Shown: positions 24,303 to 36,227, counted from the stretch's first letter. The stretch is DNA of 64,000 nucleotides from Alisma plantago-aquatica (GCA_963693085.1 OY856413.1:107811501-107875500); one strand, 5' to 3'. A program made the numbers and translations. The notes: a model not told the origin generated them from the sequence alone.

Positions 24303-25500
24303 TCTTAGTATGATCATGTTTCAACCATGACACCTTTACTAGTATCATGACTGAAATTGTCTCGACCGTCAAAGGTGCCTTGATAGTAACACAATGACTA
24401 ATAGTAGTGGTCACACCACCACCCAAAAGTAGTGGTCAAGATGCTATTTCCTTAACCCATTATAAAAGGAGAGGATCCTAGAATAATAACTGCCCTTTTA
24501 TCACTCATTCCCTTACGACAACACTGTGAAAAACCATAATGGAGAGGCAGTAATGGATTGGTGGCCGAGAAAAGGTGGAGTAGAAGGATAGACAACGATG
24601 ACGACAACTGGCCACAATAGCAATAACCCAGGAGCACCACCGTCTGCACCGCCGCATTCCCCTTTTTCCTTCACTCTCACTGAGATCCGAAGGTACCTGC
24701 TTTCTTTCTTATTTTTCTTCTACAATCTATGTCACCTTCCCCTCTTTCTTTGTCCCACATATGATTTGAGATTCTTTCGTTACATGGATCATTCCTCCCC
24801 AATTTTTTGCTCAAACTCAATGCAAACCTCCCCTCTCTTTTGCATGTTTCAACCTATCACCTTCTTGAACACTTGCTTGACGCCTTGGTCGTGACTCTTG
24901 CCCTGGTCATGACTCTCGTCTTGGTCATGACACTTTTTTTTATATCAACATTAGTCTCAGTCACAAAACCCTAGCTTCTATCTCAATCGCAATGAGACTC
25001 CCCACAAATTCATACTCTGGATGTCTTTTGTTTCTTTTTCCTACTTGTCTCCCATCCTTGACCCTCTAATCCCTGATCATAGAATCTAACACCTCCTTAA
25101 GAATTACTCCTAGAAATTGCAACCCTTGAGTATGTGATTCTAAGCAATACCTATTTGATGTCACTGTCACAACACTAGTCTTGACTGCGACACTCATCTC
25201 GGTCGCGATGCTCATCCTGGTCATGACACTTGTTCTGGTCATGACACAACCGTGGTTTTATTCAAAGTGACTAACCCTATCTTGGCCACTACTTAGACAC
25301 TTTCTTGACTGTGACATGCAGAACCAGTAGTGGTCACTATGCTCTGTAATTGATACAAGCTATGTTTCAATCGATACATATGCTGCCCTATTGTGACCGA
25401 TACACCACAAGATCAATGAATATAACTGATTTTGTATATGAATGGTCATTATCATCATACAAAATATTAACCACTGTAATGATAGATAAATTATTATTTA
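24303..25500 (+). other. Athila intergenic block with GGTCATGAC-type repeats
   Basis: This continues the sequence that ends at 16909 on the other side of the CACTA insertion. It contains a TATAAAAGG box at 24461-24469 and many degenerate copies of TTGGTCATGACAC and its inverse (near 24880-24935 and 25165-25245). It also contains three copies of AGTAGTGGTCA (near 24402, 24428 and 25327). No reading frame with family motifs was found. It may hold the promoter of the downstream env-position gene. Confidence 0.5.
24461..24469 (+). promoter_or_regulatory. Candidate TATA box upstream of the env-position gene
   Basis: TATAAAAGG on the + strand lies about 1 kb ahead of the env-position coding region of the Athila element. 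The assignment is positional and by motif only. Confidence 0.3.
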
Positions 25501-27027
25501 TTAAAATTATAGAATTTTGTCCTCCACTTATGATACCATGTACATGCAATTGAGGTCCCTTGTGGAAGTTTAAGAGAAAATAAAGAAAATTGAAAAGAAT
25601 CTTCATGAAGATGTGAACATGCCACAAGAAGAGAGGGTTCCCCTAGGACTGATCAAAGAAAAGTACAAAATCATTCTTAATCACCAGACACCAGAGGAGA
25701 TAGTGGTGTCCTAAGGCACTGTAGATATAGATACTTCTAAATATGTACCAGAGGAGGAGGATCCTAGTAAAAGGGGGAAGAGAAAAGCTTTTTTGCTTGA
25801 AGAACCAAAGACAAAGAAGATGAAGGTGACAATAAAGACTGGGTCTCTTGCTACTGCTTCAACAGAACGAGCAAAACTACAACACCATTTGTAACTTTCA
25901 TACCAAGGGACCAGGTACACTACTCCAACTATGATGTGATGCAGAGGACCAAGGTGTTCAAGCCTACAAGATGCATCCACATAAAATACTTCATAAGGCA
26001 AGGGATCCAGGATAGAGTTATGGATTTTCACAGGGGAGAAAACATGCACTACATTAGATCAACCTAGGAAATCTCTCTAATAGAACTCACTGTCGAGTTA
26101 ATGTCCTCCATTGTGGTAGTCCCTATTGATAATAAGGAAATATAGGAAGCATAGGGGAGTACAAGTTGTAGGTGAGGATGGGAGGCAGTGAATAATATGT
26201 TACAGAGGTGATCTTGAATAAGATCTTGATAGAAAATGAAGAAGAAGACAAAGCCTATTCAGTAGAACCCAGTGAGAAGGCCATAATAGGATACATCAAC
26301 AATAAGATGTGGGAAAAGTTGATTTGTGAACCCGATCATAACCTGAAGAAGTCCTAGGAGACCCTCATCACTTCATACTTCATCAGAGAAATGCAGAAGA
26401 TAACATCAAACACAATCTTTACAAGATCTAAAATAAGGGGAGTATCCAAGGGAGACTTGTTCCTCGTCTGGTCGATGCTAAGTAAGAGGCCAGTAAACAT
26501 AGGGAATCTTCTAAATAGAAAAACTGTCAGTGGTTGTGGGGCTAGTTTCCAAGAAGGTAAAAGATTTCTACATGGGATGGCAAATAACTCTGATTCCCGC
26601 CTACTTCATGCCAATTAAACAATTAAGGAGGTATGAGAGAATAGAAGGTTACATGTAGATAGACATCAAGTACCTGATAATTGTTGGTATTCTAGTACAG
26701 AAAGGAGAAAAGTTCTTATACAAGCAGTCCAACTCTAAGTTGTTGCTTCCTCTTCTAGAAATGTCCCACCATTATGCGTTGAAGTTAAACCCCAACATGG
26801 AGGAGATTGATAAAATGCACTCCAATACTATCTTGTGAACAACAGACCCCCAACAAGAAAAAGATCTAGTACCATAAATAAGGAAACTTCAAACAGAAAA
26901 GAGGAAGAATCTAGCAACAAGGTCTAGTCAAGTCATGATAGAAGAAATGGAACCAGATCCTCAGCTCCAAGCGGTCTATGTAGAATATGTACAACAACCA
27001 CAACACGACAATGAAAGAATATACACC

Positions 27028-27032
27028 ACTCC
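27028..27032. repeat. TSD ACTCC, left copy
   Basis: ACTCC precedes the TGTAAC terminus and is repeated at 32986-32990. Confidence 0.85.
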
Positions 27033-28469
27033 TGTAACATCCCTAACCTGGGTTATGCTTTAACCCTAGGTGTTTTGATTAAGAATGATGATTAAATTCT
27101 TAATCTCATCTTGTGATAAGTAATTAGGCCTCAAGAGGAACCTATGTTGCAATTCTAGTCCTTTTTGAACATTGTTGAGATCAATGTTTTGTTTGTTTTG
27201 GACTAAAGTGCAAATTACCCAAGTTAAGGGGTTTAAGTGCAAATTGTGCTTGATAATATGTTCCTCATGTGTTGAAGCATCATGAGAGTGAATATGATGC
27301 AGAGGTATGGCTTATGGAAGCCTGAGTACCAAGAAAGAGCTGAAAAAGCAATGTATGTGCATTTAAACCTAGTTTTGGTGTAATGTGCAATTTACCCAAA
27401 ACCTAGGGTTCAATATGCAAATTACTACTTCAATAAGGTCCTTAATGTTTCTTGTCATCATGTAGAGCAAAGAAAATGAGAGGGGTATCTCATTTGAATT
27501 AAGTTGGAGGAGAGAGAATCTTGATATTAAAATAATCAAGATTTAATCTTAAGTGAAACCCTAATTCAATTTAGGGCAAAAATGATTGTATTAATTAAAG
27601 GGCCTTCAACCAAAATGTTATTGGTTGATTTTGAATAAGGATGGAAGTTCTTTTTCCAAGATAAGGAATGAAAATATCGAAGGAGGTGAAATTCCACTCA
27701 CCTTATTATAAGTTAAAGAATTCCCACTCAAAAAGATATATTAGTATTATAATGGATTAAGGTGCTTATTTTCATTTCCCTTAATCCATGGATAATGGAA
27801 GGGAGTTTGGTGGATTTGAGTTGCCTTTGTATGCAAGAAAACCAAGGAGGAAGAGGTGGTACTATTTTTGGGATTAAATGCATTTTAATAAGGCATTTTC
27901 TCTCTCATCAATTTCCTTATAAAATGTCATTTCCAAGCCCAAACAAAGGTTTTTTCAGATTTCTTTCTTCCCATTGCTTGAAAAACCAACCAAGGACCTA
28001 GGGCGGAGCAGGAGGACGACCCCCAACCTGTTGGTAAGCCTTGACCTTCGTTCTCCTTGATTCCATGGTGGAAATCGAAAATAAATAATGGATTCCTTCC
28101 TATTTCGATCTCCTCTTCAATCCTAACCAATTCTTTTCACTCAAAGCTTGAGGACGACCCTTGGAATAGTGAAGGGAGCTTCATTCACCATTTTTTCCGT
28201 GATCTTGGAGCTTTGGAGCTCAATTGGAGGCAGTTTTTTTAACTTAAACCCTTAAACATTGCTATTGCATCAATTCTGTATGCTTTGTTGATTGATTTCT
28301 TTAATTTGATACACTCTTGTTTCTTTGCTGCAATTTCCATCAAGAACGGTTTCTGTTCTTGGTTGTTCGAAGGAAGGGGATGATTACATCATCCTAAATG
28401 CATATCCAAAGAAAAGTACCAAGACAAACAGTTTTGATATCTACTTCAAATCATTTTAATTTGATTGGT

Positions 28470-29880
28470 TATGCGGTTTCAACAAACCGTTTAAGGGAAA
28501 ATGGTTTGAAACCATTTGGGAGAAAACGGTTTCAAAACCGTTTGAGATGGTTGACCAAGCGTTGACCGTTTGGGAATTTTGTTCCTAATTATGTTGGTCG
28601 ATGACCCTTCAAATTTGAGGGATTAACTCCCAAGGAATCGTGAGTTGAAGGCTAATCAATTAGGGAAACCTAATTGGATTAAGTGCTGATTATCAATCTG
28701 ATTTAATTGAACTTTTTTGGCAAACGGTTTCAAGACCATTTGAGTGAGTTGACCAAGCATTGACCGTTTGGGATTCCTGTTCATAATTATGTTGGTTGAT
28801 GACCCTCCAAATTTGAGGGATTAAATCCCAAGGATTCGTGAGTTGAAGGCTAATCAATTAGGGAAACCTAATTGGATTAAGTGTTGATTTGTTGATCAAC
28901 TCGATAGACCAAACCTTGATGAAATTTCACTAGAATCCAAAGGTTGGATGAGCCAAACGGTCTCATGACCGTTTGAAGCTCATCCAAACGGTCTCAAGAC
29001 AGTTTGGTGGTCACCCAAGACCGTTTGGAGGTCTAGGGTTGAGTATGGTTTGGTGTTTGAAGGTCTAAAGGTACCAACCTGATATACAATGCAATACTGA
29101 TTTGGTGATCAATCCCATGATCCAAACCTTAATTGGATGGCTTGGATTTGGGTGATATGATGGGAAAACGGTCTCAAGACCGTTTGGAGGTCATCCAAAC
29201 GACCTCAAGACCGTTTGGGGTCAGGTCATACCCAATTTGGATGATGGTTCAAAAGTTTCAAAGTAAACAATCTTGCATTGATGAGTGTTGCTGAATCATT
29301 GATTCTAAACCCTAATCCAATTGAATCAAGCCCTAATTGATGACCAAGTGAGGGTCAATTGAGGGTCAAATCAGTTGAAGGTTGACCTACTAAACTCAAT
29401 TGAAGTATGAGCATAGGTCCAATTGATGATTGGTTCCATGAATTCAATGGTTGAAGATCCAATGCAATCAATTGAAACATAATTAGTAGCTTGATTGATG
29501 ATCAACTTCAAAGCTCTAATTGGTGTTTATAAACCCTAATTCCATTGAGATCAGACCCTAATTGAAGTTCCAATTAAGGGATGAGTTCATGACTCAATTG
29601 ATGATTGAGTTGATGATCCAATTGGTTGAGATTCCATAGATTGGAATTGAGTGTTGTTGAAGTCTTGATTGACTCTTTGGTCCATGCGGTTTTGAGAGGT
29701 TTGGACCAAACGGTCTCAAGACCGTTTGAGTCCAAAAGGTCTCAAGACCGTTTGGGACCAAACGGTCTCAAGACCGTTTGATACCAAATGGTCTCAAACC
29801 GTTTGAGACTCATGCGGTTTCAAGTTCATGCGATTTCAAAGCTTTTTACTTGAACGGTTTCAAACCGTTTGTGGTTCAAT
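28470..29880. repeat. Dispersed palindromes AACGGTCTCAAGACCGTT
   Basis: More than ten copies, perfect or degenerate, of the palindrome AACGGTCTCAAGACCGTT or its half AACGGTTT...AAACCGTT lie in 1.4 kb, with the densest run at 29700-29865. Each could form a cruciform or RNA hairpin. The related LTR carries the same motif at 41455-42330 and 53780-53880. Confidence 0.88.
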
Positions 29881-30272
29881 TTGGTTAATCCAATTGGATG
29901 CCTAATACAATTGAAGGATCAATTGGTTAACCCAATTGAGTACCTAATGTATTTTAAGGAACAATGGGTTGATTCAATTGAGTACCCAATGATATTAAAG
30001 ACTCAATTGACTAATCCAAATGGATACCCAGTGCAGTTGAAGGTTCCATTGATCAATCTATTTGGATACCTCAAGTTATTGAAGGTCCAATTGATCAAAA
30101 ATTTTTGCAAACCTAATGTGATTAGGTGGGAGATACCTTTAATGGTACTAATCAATAATGTATAACAAATGCATGGATCCAATACATGATGTAAACCCTA
30201 ATTGAGGTTGATTCCATGTATAACCCTAATAAGAGGTTGTCTACATATGAAATTACTATTTAGGATGAATAG

Positions 30273-30384
30273 TAAACCCTAGTTGAGGGTGTATCCAAGT
30301 GAAACCCTAGTTGAGGGTGTATCCAAGTGAAACCCTAGTTGAGGGTGTATCCATGTGAAACCCTAATTGAGGGTGATTTCATGA
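30273..30384. repeat. 28-bp tandem repeat with AAACCCTAG core
   Basis: Four consecutive units starting AAACCCTAGTTGAGGGTGTA repeat with a 28-base period. The unit contains the plant telo-box-like AAACCCTA. Further single AAACCCTA copies surround the array (30193, 30410, 30438, 30921). Confidence 0.85.
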
Positions 30385-31029
30385 GAAACTCTAATTGGGA
30401 ATGATTAGTAAACCCTAATTATGGGCAATGTGATATGAAACCCTAATGAAGGGTGGATGTGACCTAATCAAGTTGAAAGGATAAAAGTATAGAATTCATA
30501 TATAAATATGATTTTTGAGGTTATCTCTTGTAGCAAAACCGTGCAAGGTAGCACGACCGTGGTGGCTTCCCTTTGCATAGCCGTTCCTGGCTGCACGGCC
30601 GTGGTACTCTATGCTTGACTTAAAGTTGTTTTAAAAAGAACCTAATACGGTCTTTTTGTTAATTCCTAACTTAAGGATGAGTCCATATCATTAAAGATAG
30701 TTGGACCATTCTTATGTATAACCTATGCACTTCATGAAAAGAGTGATAGGTTAGTGGATGAAAGGATTAAGATGGGAAATACCTTAATCCAAGATAAGCT
30801 AATAATTTAAGAAAGTTGGAAGTAATGAGGTAAGTGATACATCAAGATATGAAAGACTTCACTGTTAGCATCTCAAAGTTGATATACTTTGATAACTATG
30901 AAATCCCAATGAGAGATGGGAAACCCTAACCCTAAATTGGGTAATGGGACATGAGAAACCCCAAAGTGATGTGAATAGTAATCCCTAACCCTATTAAGGG
31001 AATAGTGGTGTTACTATTATATTACAAGA

Positions 31030-31285
31030 GATAAAATGGTTAGATGTTGCCTAGTGATAGGTGACAAGATGTTGAATGGCCTTGTGAGCCATATGATTAG
31101 ATGTTGCCTAGTGATAGGTGACAAGATGTTTTCAATGGTCTGGAGAGCCATAAGGTTAATTGTTACCTAGTGAGAGGTGACAAGATGTTTTAATGGCCTA
31201 GTGAGCCAAATGGTTATATGTTGCCTATTAAGAGGTGACCAGATGTTTCATGGGCCTTATGAGCCATGAGAATAATTATGGCATA
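31030..31285. repeat. Tandem repeat of about 55-60 bp, four degenerate copies
   Basis: The phrase GATGTTGCCTAGTGATAGGT followed by GACAAGATGTT and AATGGCCTNGTGAGCCA recurs four times with small changes between about 31038 and 31285. Confidence 0.8.
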
Positions 31286-31473
31286 ATGAGAGGTACTAAG
31301 ATGATTATAAAAGTTCTTGTAAGAAAAGTTAATGTTTTAATAAACATATTAATAGGAACCATTGTACTAAATAATGAATGTGAAAAACTATGAAGGCTAA
31401 CCTCAGGGCTCAAATCCTAGAGAAGGATGTGATAATAAATGATGAATTATAGGGATGAATATCCCAAGATCCA

Positions 31474-32135
31474 TGTAATCAGGATTGGTTAAAGTCCAAT
31501 GCCTGGCTGTGTAATCAGGATTAGTTAAAGTCCAATGCATGTCTATGTAATCAAGATTAGTTAAAGTCCAATGCTTGGCTGTGTAATCAGGATTGGTTAA
31601 AGTCCAATGCCTGGCTGTGTAATCAGGATTGGTTAAAGTCCAATGCCTGGTTGTGTAATCAGGATTGGTTAAAGTCCAATGCCTGGCTGTGTAATCAGGA
31701 TTGGTTAAAATCCAATGTCTGGCTGTGTAATCAGGATTGGTTAAAGTCCAATGCCTGGCTGTGTAATCAGGATTGGTTAAAGTCCAATGTATGGCTGTGT
31801 AATCAGGGTTGGTTAAAGTCCAATGCCTGGCTGTGAAATCAGGATTGGTTAGAGTCCAATGCCTGGCTGTGAAATCAGGATTGGTTAGAGTCCAATGCTT
31901 GGCTGTGTAATCAGGTTTGGAGAAATCCAATACCTGGCAGAGGTGTAATGCCTGTAATCAGGGTTGGTTAAAGTCCAATGTCTGGCGGTGTAATCAGGTT
32001 TGGAAGAGTCCAATACCTGGCAGAGGTGTAATGCCTGTAATCAGGGTTGGTTAAAGTCTAATGCCTGGCGGTGTAATCAGGTTTGGAAGAGTCCAATACC
32101 TGGAAGAGGCTCAAAGCCTATAATGATGGCACAGG
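31474..32135. repeat. 36-bp tandem array, later units fused to longer variants
   Basis: The unit GTAATCAGGATTGGTTAAAG plus TCCAATGCCTGGCTGT repeats with a 36-base period from 31475 to about 31910. It then merges into longer variants that include TACCTGGCAGAGGTGTAATG. Because 36 is divisible by three, frames remain open on both strands (175 codons on -, 61 on +) and encode 12-residue repeats. I regard these frames as by-products of the array. Confidence 0.92.
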
Positions 32136-32985
32136 ATTGGTAATAACCCAATGCATGTATTAATGATATATGCGTACATGGTAGATGTAATTCCTTATCT
32201 GTTTAGCAGATTGGCTAAGGCCAACAGATTGAAACAAGAATGTTTCATGGGTGACATATCAAGTTAATGAGTGTCACAAGAAATGTTTGATATGATGGTA
32301 TAATATGATGGATAAATGATATACATGTTCTTTCTATTCCTTATTAAAAGAATAGATGATATATTGCTCTATCATAAATAGTTGCAATGCTTTCAAAGTT
32401 GAGAATGCTTTAAACTGCTTATCCTCTGTCCAGTTTCATATCTCTAAATTGCAATAACAATGTTTTGGGGGAGAGTTATATCTCCCACTGGGGCAATTTA
32501 CAATTGTCTCACCCCCGTGGGATCCAACATTTTTAGGTGGATGCGGACAAAGAGGAAGGAAACCTTTAGCAGAGAAGGAACAACAGCAGCATCGAGGACA
32601 ACCGTAATATCTCAGGTGGAGATACTTCCAGTCTAGTTATATAGTTAGAAGTACTATGTGTCGTCTCTGTACTCTCAGGTCCTCGGAGTTTTTAGTCATT
32701 TTTTTATGAATCGATCTGAGGTTTTGGCTTGATGCCTCGAGATTCGTATGTTGTTTGTATATAATGTTGTAAGACAGCTGATGTTGTAGTCTCTGAAAAG
32801 AGACGGTACAAGTTATGTATGTTTGAACCAGAATGTAAATGTTATACAATAGTTCTTGATGGAAAGGATTTCCTATGTGTGGATCTCTTTGCAAAAAGTT
32901 TTAATTTTTAGTGATTTTCAGTAATCCGCTGCAAATGATACGCTTCCGCTTAAGATAATCTTGTTTTCATGAGACGGTCGTTACA

Positions 32986-32990
32986 ACTCC
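32986..32990. repeat. TSD ACTCC, right copy
   Basis: ACTCC follows the GTTACA terminus and matches 27028-27032. Confidence 0.85.
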
Positions 32991-34009
32991 ACTCTCCCCA
33001 CCTATCACAAGTAGAATACTAGAAGCACCAAACATTGAGATGGTTGAAAGGCCAAGTGCCCCTGCTATGGCTCAAGAACATACTCAAGAGGTTGATAAAG
33101 GACCAATCCATGGTGTTGAGGCATCCAAGTAGTCAACCCCTCACACAGCCAATACAATGCATGTGATACCAGGGCATCCTGAAGCAGCAATCACTGAATA
33201 AGTAGCAAATGTTGAGTAGGAAACAAGCGCAACATAGGAAGTCATGCAAGAAGAACCAGCATAGAAGATGAAAGAAAAACAACAGTCCAACACCCATGAG
33301 GAAGTTGGTGCAAACACACCACACTACCAAGAACTCCTTCTGCAGTGGCTGCAAAAACCTCTACAACCAAACAAAAACAACTTCCATTGACTTTGGCGAT
33401 GTATTATGGCATAGGTTTGATGCCATGTGGGCACAAATGCAAAATTATTCTTCAGTAAATTTGCATATCGCTTCTAGCCTGTAGACACTAACAATGCATG
33501 TACAAAGAATTGATGATTGAATTGTTTCTCTCCCAGAATTCTTAATCGACATGCTTCTAAATCAAGCAACAATGATAAATAACATGCAAGTGATGGTGGT
33601 AGATACAGAAGCACTTCAGAGGGAGATAGAGGATATGCACAACCACATGGATGACATGTGTCATCAATTTGACAGGGCCTTCAAAGCCATGATGTAAGAG
33701 TACAAGAAACTTGAGGAGGAACACCATGAGATGGAAGTCGAGCGCCAACAACTAGAAGAATTGTGAGCCAACGAGAAGGCAAGGTGTGTTTTTTGCCCTT
33801 CACCATGTCAAGTGTCTTCATGCCCTTTGAATGTTGAAGAGGTAAAGGGTAATGAAGCCCTAAGAGCAACCCCGTTACCCAAAGCTGAGATCTCAAGTCA
33901 ACCTCAGGAGCCACTAGATGAAGTGCAAGTACAATGAGAGGAACCAATTACTGAAGGCACAAATAACAATATACAAGTGTTTGATTTAAGATCTAACCCA
34001 ACTGATGAT

Positions 34010-34014
34010 GATCT
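34010..34014. repeat. Presumed TSD GATCT of the copia element, left copy
   Basis: GATCT are the five bases before the TGTTGG terminus of the copia LTR. The right copy would lie after the 3' LTR, outside the window. Confidence 0.4.
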
Positions 34015-35194
34015 TGTTGGTATGTATGCCCGTAGAGCAAGTCATGTGATGATTGTAATGGGATACTTTCTAAATGATTTGAATAATAATAAAGGCAATT
34101 TCTGATCTATATATTTTAACTATTGTTGAGATGATAGTGTAACATGATAGATGTCTAAAGAATTGTTTACTCAATGACGTATGCTTTTAGGTTCAGGACC
34201 TAAACGTTGAGATCATACGGATGTTAAGAGTATACATTCTTACTTAGTCCCTAGTCAGTTGTTATTGTGGAAATAACCATAGACATCAATAACACTAAAG
34301 ACTAGATTGTCTGTTGGTTGATGACAAAATCTCATTAGTCATGATATAGTGATATCAAACCAAGGACATAGGTACTTGTTAGAGAACAAGTGTACCGGAC
34401 AGACCCACTGTGAGAGTGACACATGGAACAATGATTTGGTAGTAATAGTCATCTATCACAATGATGGTGGTGAATGTGATTCTTCGACCTAAAATCACTA
34501 CACTCAACACATGTCGTTGGGTACACTTTGACTTCATCAAACATAGTCCTAAAATATGGGTTGTTATAAAGGTGATGATTGGGTGGGTTTGACACATGGG
34601 GCTTTTGAGGGGTGAGTGGTAGATATGGGATTTGTACCTCCTAAGGGAGTTTAATGTCCATGGACACTTGATGAGTAGGATTGAGAAAGGCATGCACATG
34701 CATGTGTGAATCAATATGTGATATTGATGTCACACACATCTCACCCAATCTGCTATGAGATCAAGGAAATGGATGAACGTTGAAAGGATGACTGTAGCAT
34801 GCCTTGAGTTCATTCAGGACATTAGTGACAAAGGAATTATACATCCACTGTAACACCATTCACGGATTGTAGAATTGAAATTTGTTCTCTAACTTTCTAT
34901 TTCACTTGGGTAGTTCTGATGTGTAACTAGGTACCACTCTTTACTTGTGAAGTCATAAGTGTTATGGACTTTCACTACCAACGTGAAATGGACCTGTAGG
35001 GTCACACACATAGGATTTTACCTGGAAGAGAAGTTTTTCCACAAATGATGTTTAGATTGATTACTAAAGGAGTTTAGTAGTTCAATTAAACGCTCAGTTG
35101 ATTGAGAGCTCAAAATCATAGTGTTCAAGGTGTTGGACCAATTGATTAGAGTATCATATTGATTGAAACTGCGATTGACTCATTTTGCACAATC

Positions 35195-35590
35195 TGCACT
35201 TCCAACCGATCGGCTCATAAGTTGAACCGATGGGCTCAGGTTGGTGAACCAATCGGATCAACTGGTGAGACGATCGACTCATGTATCAATGAGATGATCG
35301 ACTCAATTGTTGAACCAGTCGGCTCATTTGACCAATGAAGATCGTTTGGAAAGTCGATTTTGCAAATACAATTTGTTTCACTTGTACAAATTTGATTTGG
35401 ACAAGAATTAATATTTTATTAATTAGAAACAAATATGAAAGTTAATTTGAGTTGGACCAGGATCACGAACCGATCATCTCATGTGGTGAATCGATCGGCT
35501 CAGGGGTCCCAAATGATCGGTTCAGGTGTGAACCGATCGGTTGAGGTCACCAAATGATCATTTCAGGGTTGAAACGGTCGGTTCAGATAG
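35195..35590. repeat. Clustered ACCGATCGG-type short palindromes in the copia LTR
   Basis: At least ten degenerate copies of AACCGATCGGCTCA or its inverse occur in 400 bases of the U3 region upstream of the TATA box. Two more lie after the PBS near 36733-36785. Confidence 0.75.
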
Positions 35591-35683
35591 CGCAGTTTGT
35601 TGTTTTATGGAAAATCTCAAGCCCTTCTACTCATGTTTAGTCCCACATTGCATGGGGTAGAGAACCCTATCCCATGACCCTCC

Positions 35684-35695
35684 TATATATATAAG
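35684..35695 (+). promoter_or_regulatory. Candidate TATA box of the copia 5' LTR
   Basis: TATATATATAAG lies about 530 bases before the LTR end, a plausible U3/R position. The assignment is by motif and position only. Confidence 0.5.
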
Positions 35696-36227
35696 GGTAT
35701 TGGGGGCTTATCAAAGTACAACTCATAACACCAGTTTCTCTACATAGTTGTCGTTCTCTCTGGTTTTGGTAACCGAGAGAGAGCCTGAGCAAGTGTTACC
35801 TGATAAGGGAGGCACAACAAGGGAAAGACAACTGCAGAAAAGCAACTGGTTGTAGGAGAGTGTGTCGGTGACTAGTACGCCGATAGGAGGATGCGACTCC
35901 TTCTGATTCTTTGTGGGGCAAGGAGATTGGAGTTCCAGGTAGTCTGTGTGTACGACTACAGAGGCGGGAGACTTCTGTCGCTCGAAGGACATTTGTCAAT
36001 CTCGAAAGTCCCGATGAGACCAGGAGATGCACAAACACCATCCATGAAAGGAGGTGAAGACCACAAAACATGTGAGATAATGTCTTCGAGCAAGCCTCGG
36101 GACAAGGTACGCCTCGACAAACCATCCTTCCTATTGTATAGACGTTCACGGGATTCCTTTATTCTGGGTTTGGGTGGAGAAAATTTTTGTTTTTGCTGCC
36201 TTCTCTACCTCCCATAAAACCCAATAG

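Larger units (their letters stand above)
27033..32985 (+). mobile_element. Giant solo LTR (5,953 bp) with TSD ACTCC
   Basis: It begins TGTAACATCCC and ends GTCGTTACA, giving a TGTAAC/GTTACA terminal inversion, and ACTCC flanks both ends. No second copy of its ends lies inside it and no retroviral domain can be read, so a solo LTR fits best. A related LTR in reverse orientation lies at 39311-55099. Shared blocks include the first 50 bases, the palindrome array, a segment with GGCAATTTACAATTGTCTCA near 32489-32515, and the terminal part with CCGCT...CGCTTCCGCT. It carries four tandem or inverted repeat families. The style is that of gypsy LTRs with long tandem-rich U3 regions; the clade is uncertain. 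Confidence 0.88.
11400..34014 (+). mobile_element. Athila-type Ty3/gypsy retrotransposon, degenerate and interrupted
   Basis: Order on the + strand is gag (11404-12780), protease (12782-13680), RT (13700-14640), RNase H (14640-15250), integrase (15300-16470), the post-pol motif GGGAGGCAACCC (16585-16596), an intergenic block (16600-16909 plus 24300-25500) and an env-position gene (25500-27032 plus 32991-34014). The pol text resembles Athila-clade elements. The element is split by a CACTA transposon (16910-24299), a solo LTR (27033-32985), and on its right by a copia insertion starting at 34015, so its 3' LTR lies beyond the window. Every domain contains stops. The left limit is uncertain and may extend to about 8690. 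Confidence 0.8.
25500..34014 (+). pseudogene. Env-position gene of the Athila element, split by a solo LTR
   Basis: Coding text runs in two parts, about 25500-27032 and 32991-34014. Removing the solo LTR and one TSD joins ATA TAC ACC ACT CC with A CTC TCC CCA in one open frame that continues to a stop near 33129, so the two parts were one gene. Part 1 includes PTRCIHIKYFIRQGIQD near 25965-26015 and SKLLLPLLEMSHHYALKLNP near 26732-26791. Part 2 ends in a Glu/Gln/Arg-rich stretch predicted to form a coiled coil (about 33570-33790). Several stops are present. The protein resembles the uncharacterised ORF at this location in Athila-type elements. I see no clear signal peptide or fusion domain, so env is only a positional label. 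Confidence 0.55.
34015..36226 (+). repeat. 5' LTR of the copia element (about 2.2 kb)
   Basis: It begins TGTTGG at 34015. It ends CCAATA at 36226, one change from the expected inverse CCAACA, and the PBS follows after one base. Inside are clustered motifs around CCGATCGGTTCA and CGATCGGCTCA (35195-35590) and a TATA box (35684). The 3' LTR is not in the window, so the boundaries rest on the termini and the PBS position. Confidence 0.78.

Noticed and set aside
24598..24894. 98-codon frame with Pro/Ser-rich start as a host gene
   Set aside because: It lies in the Athila intergenic block, has no recognisable domain, and adjoins repeat-rich non-coding sequence.
30921..30936. Interstitial telomere
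   Set aside because: Only two adjacent AAACCCTA units are present. This is a telo-box-like motif in an LTR, not a telomeric array.
31403..31930. 175-codon minus-strand frame as a possible repeat protein gene
   Set aside because: It lies in a 36-bp tandem array inside an LTR, and both strands are open because the period is divisible by three. I kept it only as a curiosity in the findings.
31474..32135. CRISPR-like regular array
   Set aside because: The units are directly tandem with no unique spacers, and the context is a plant LTR.
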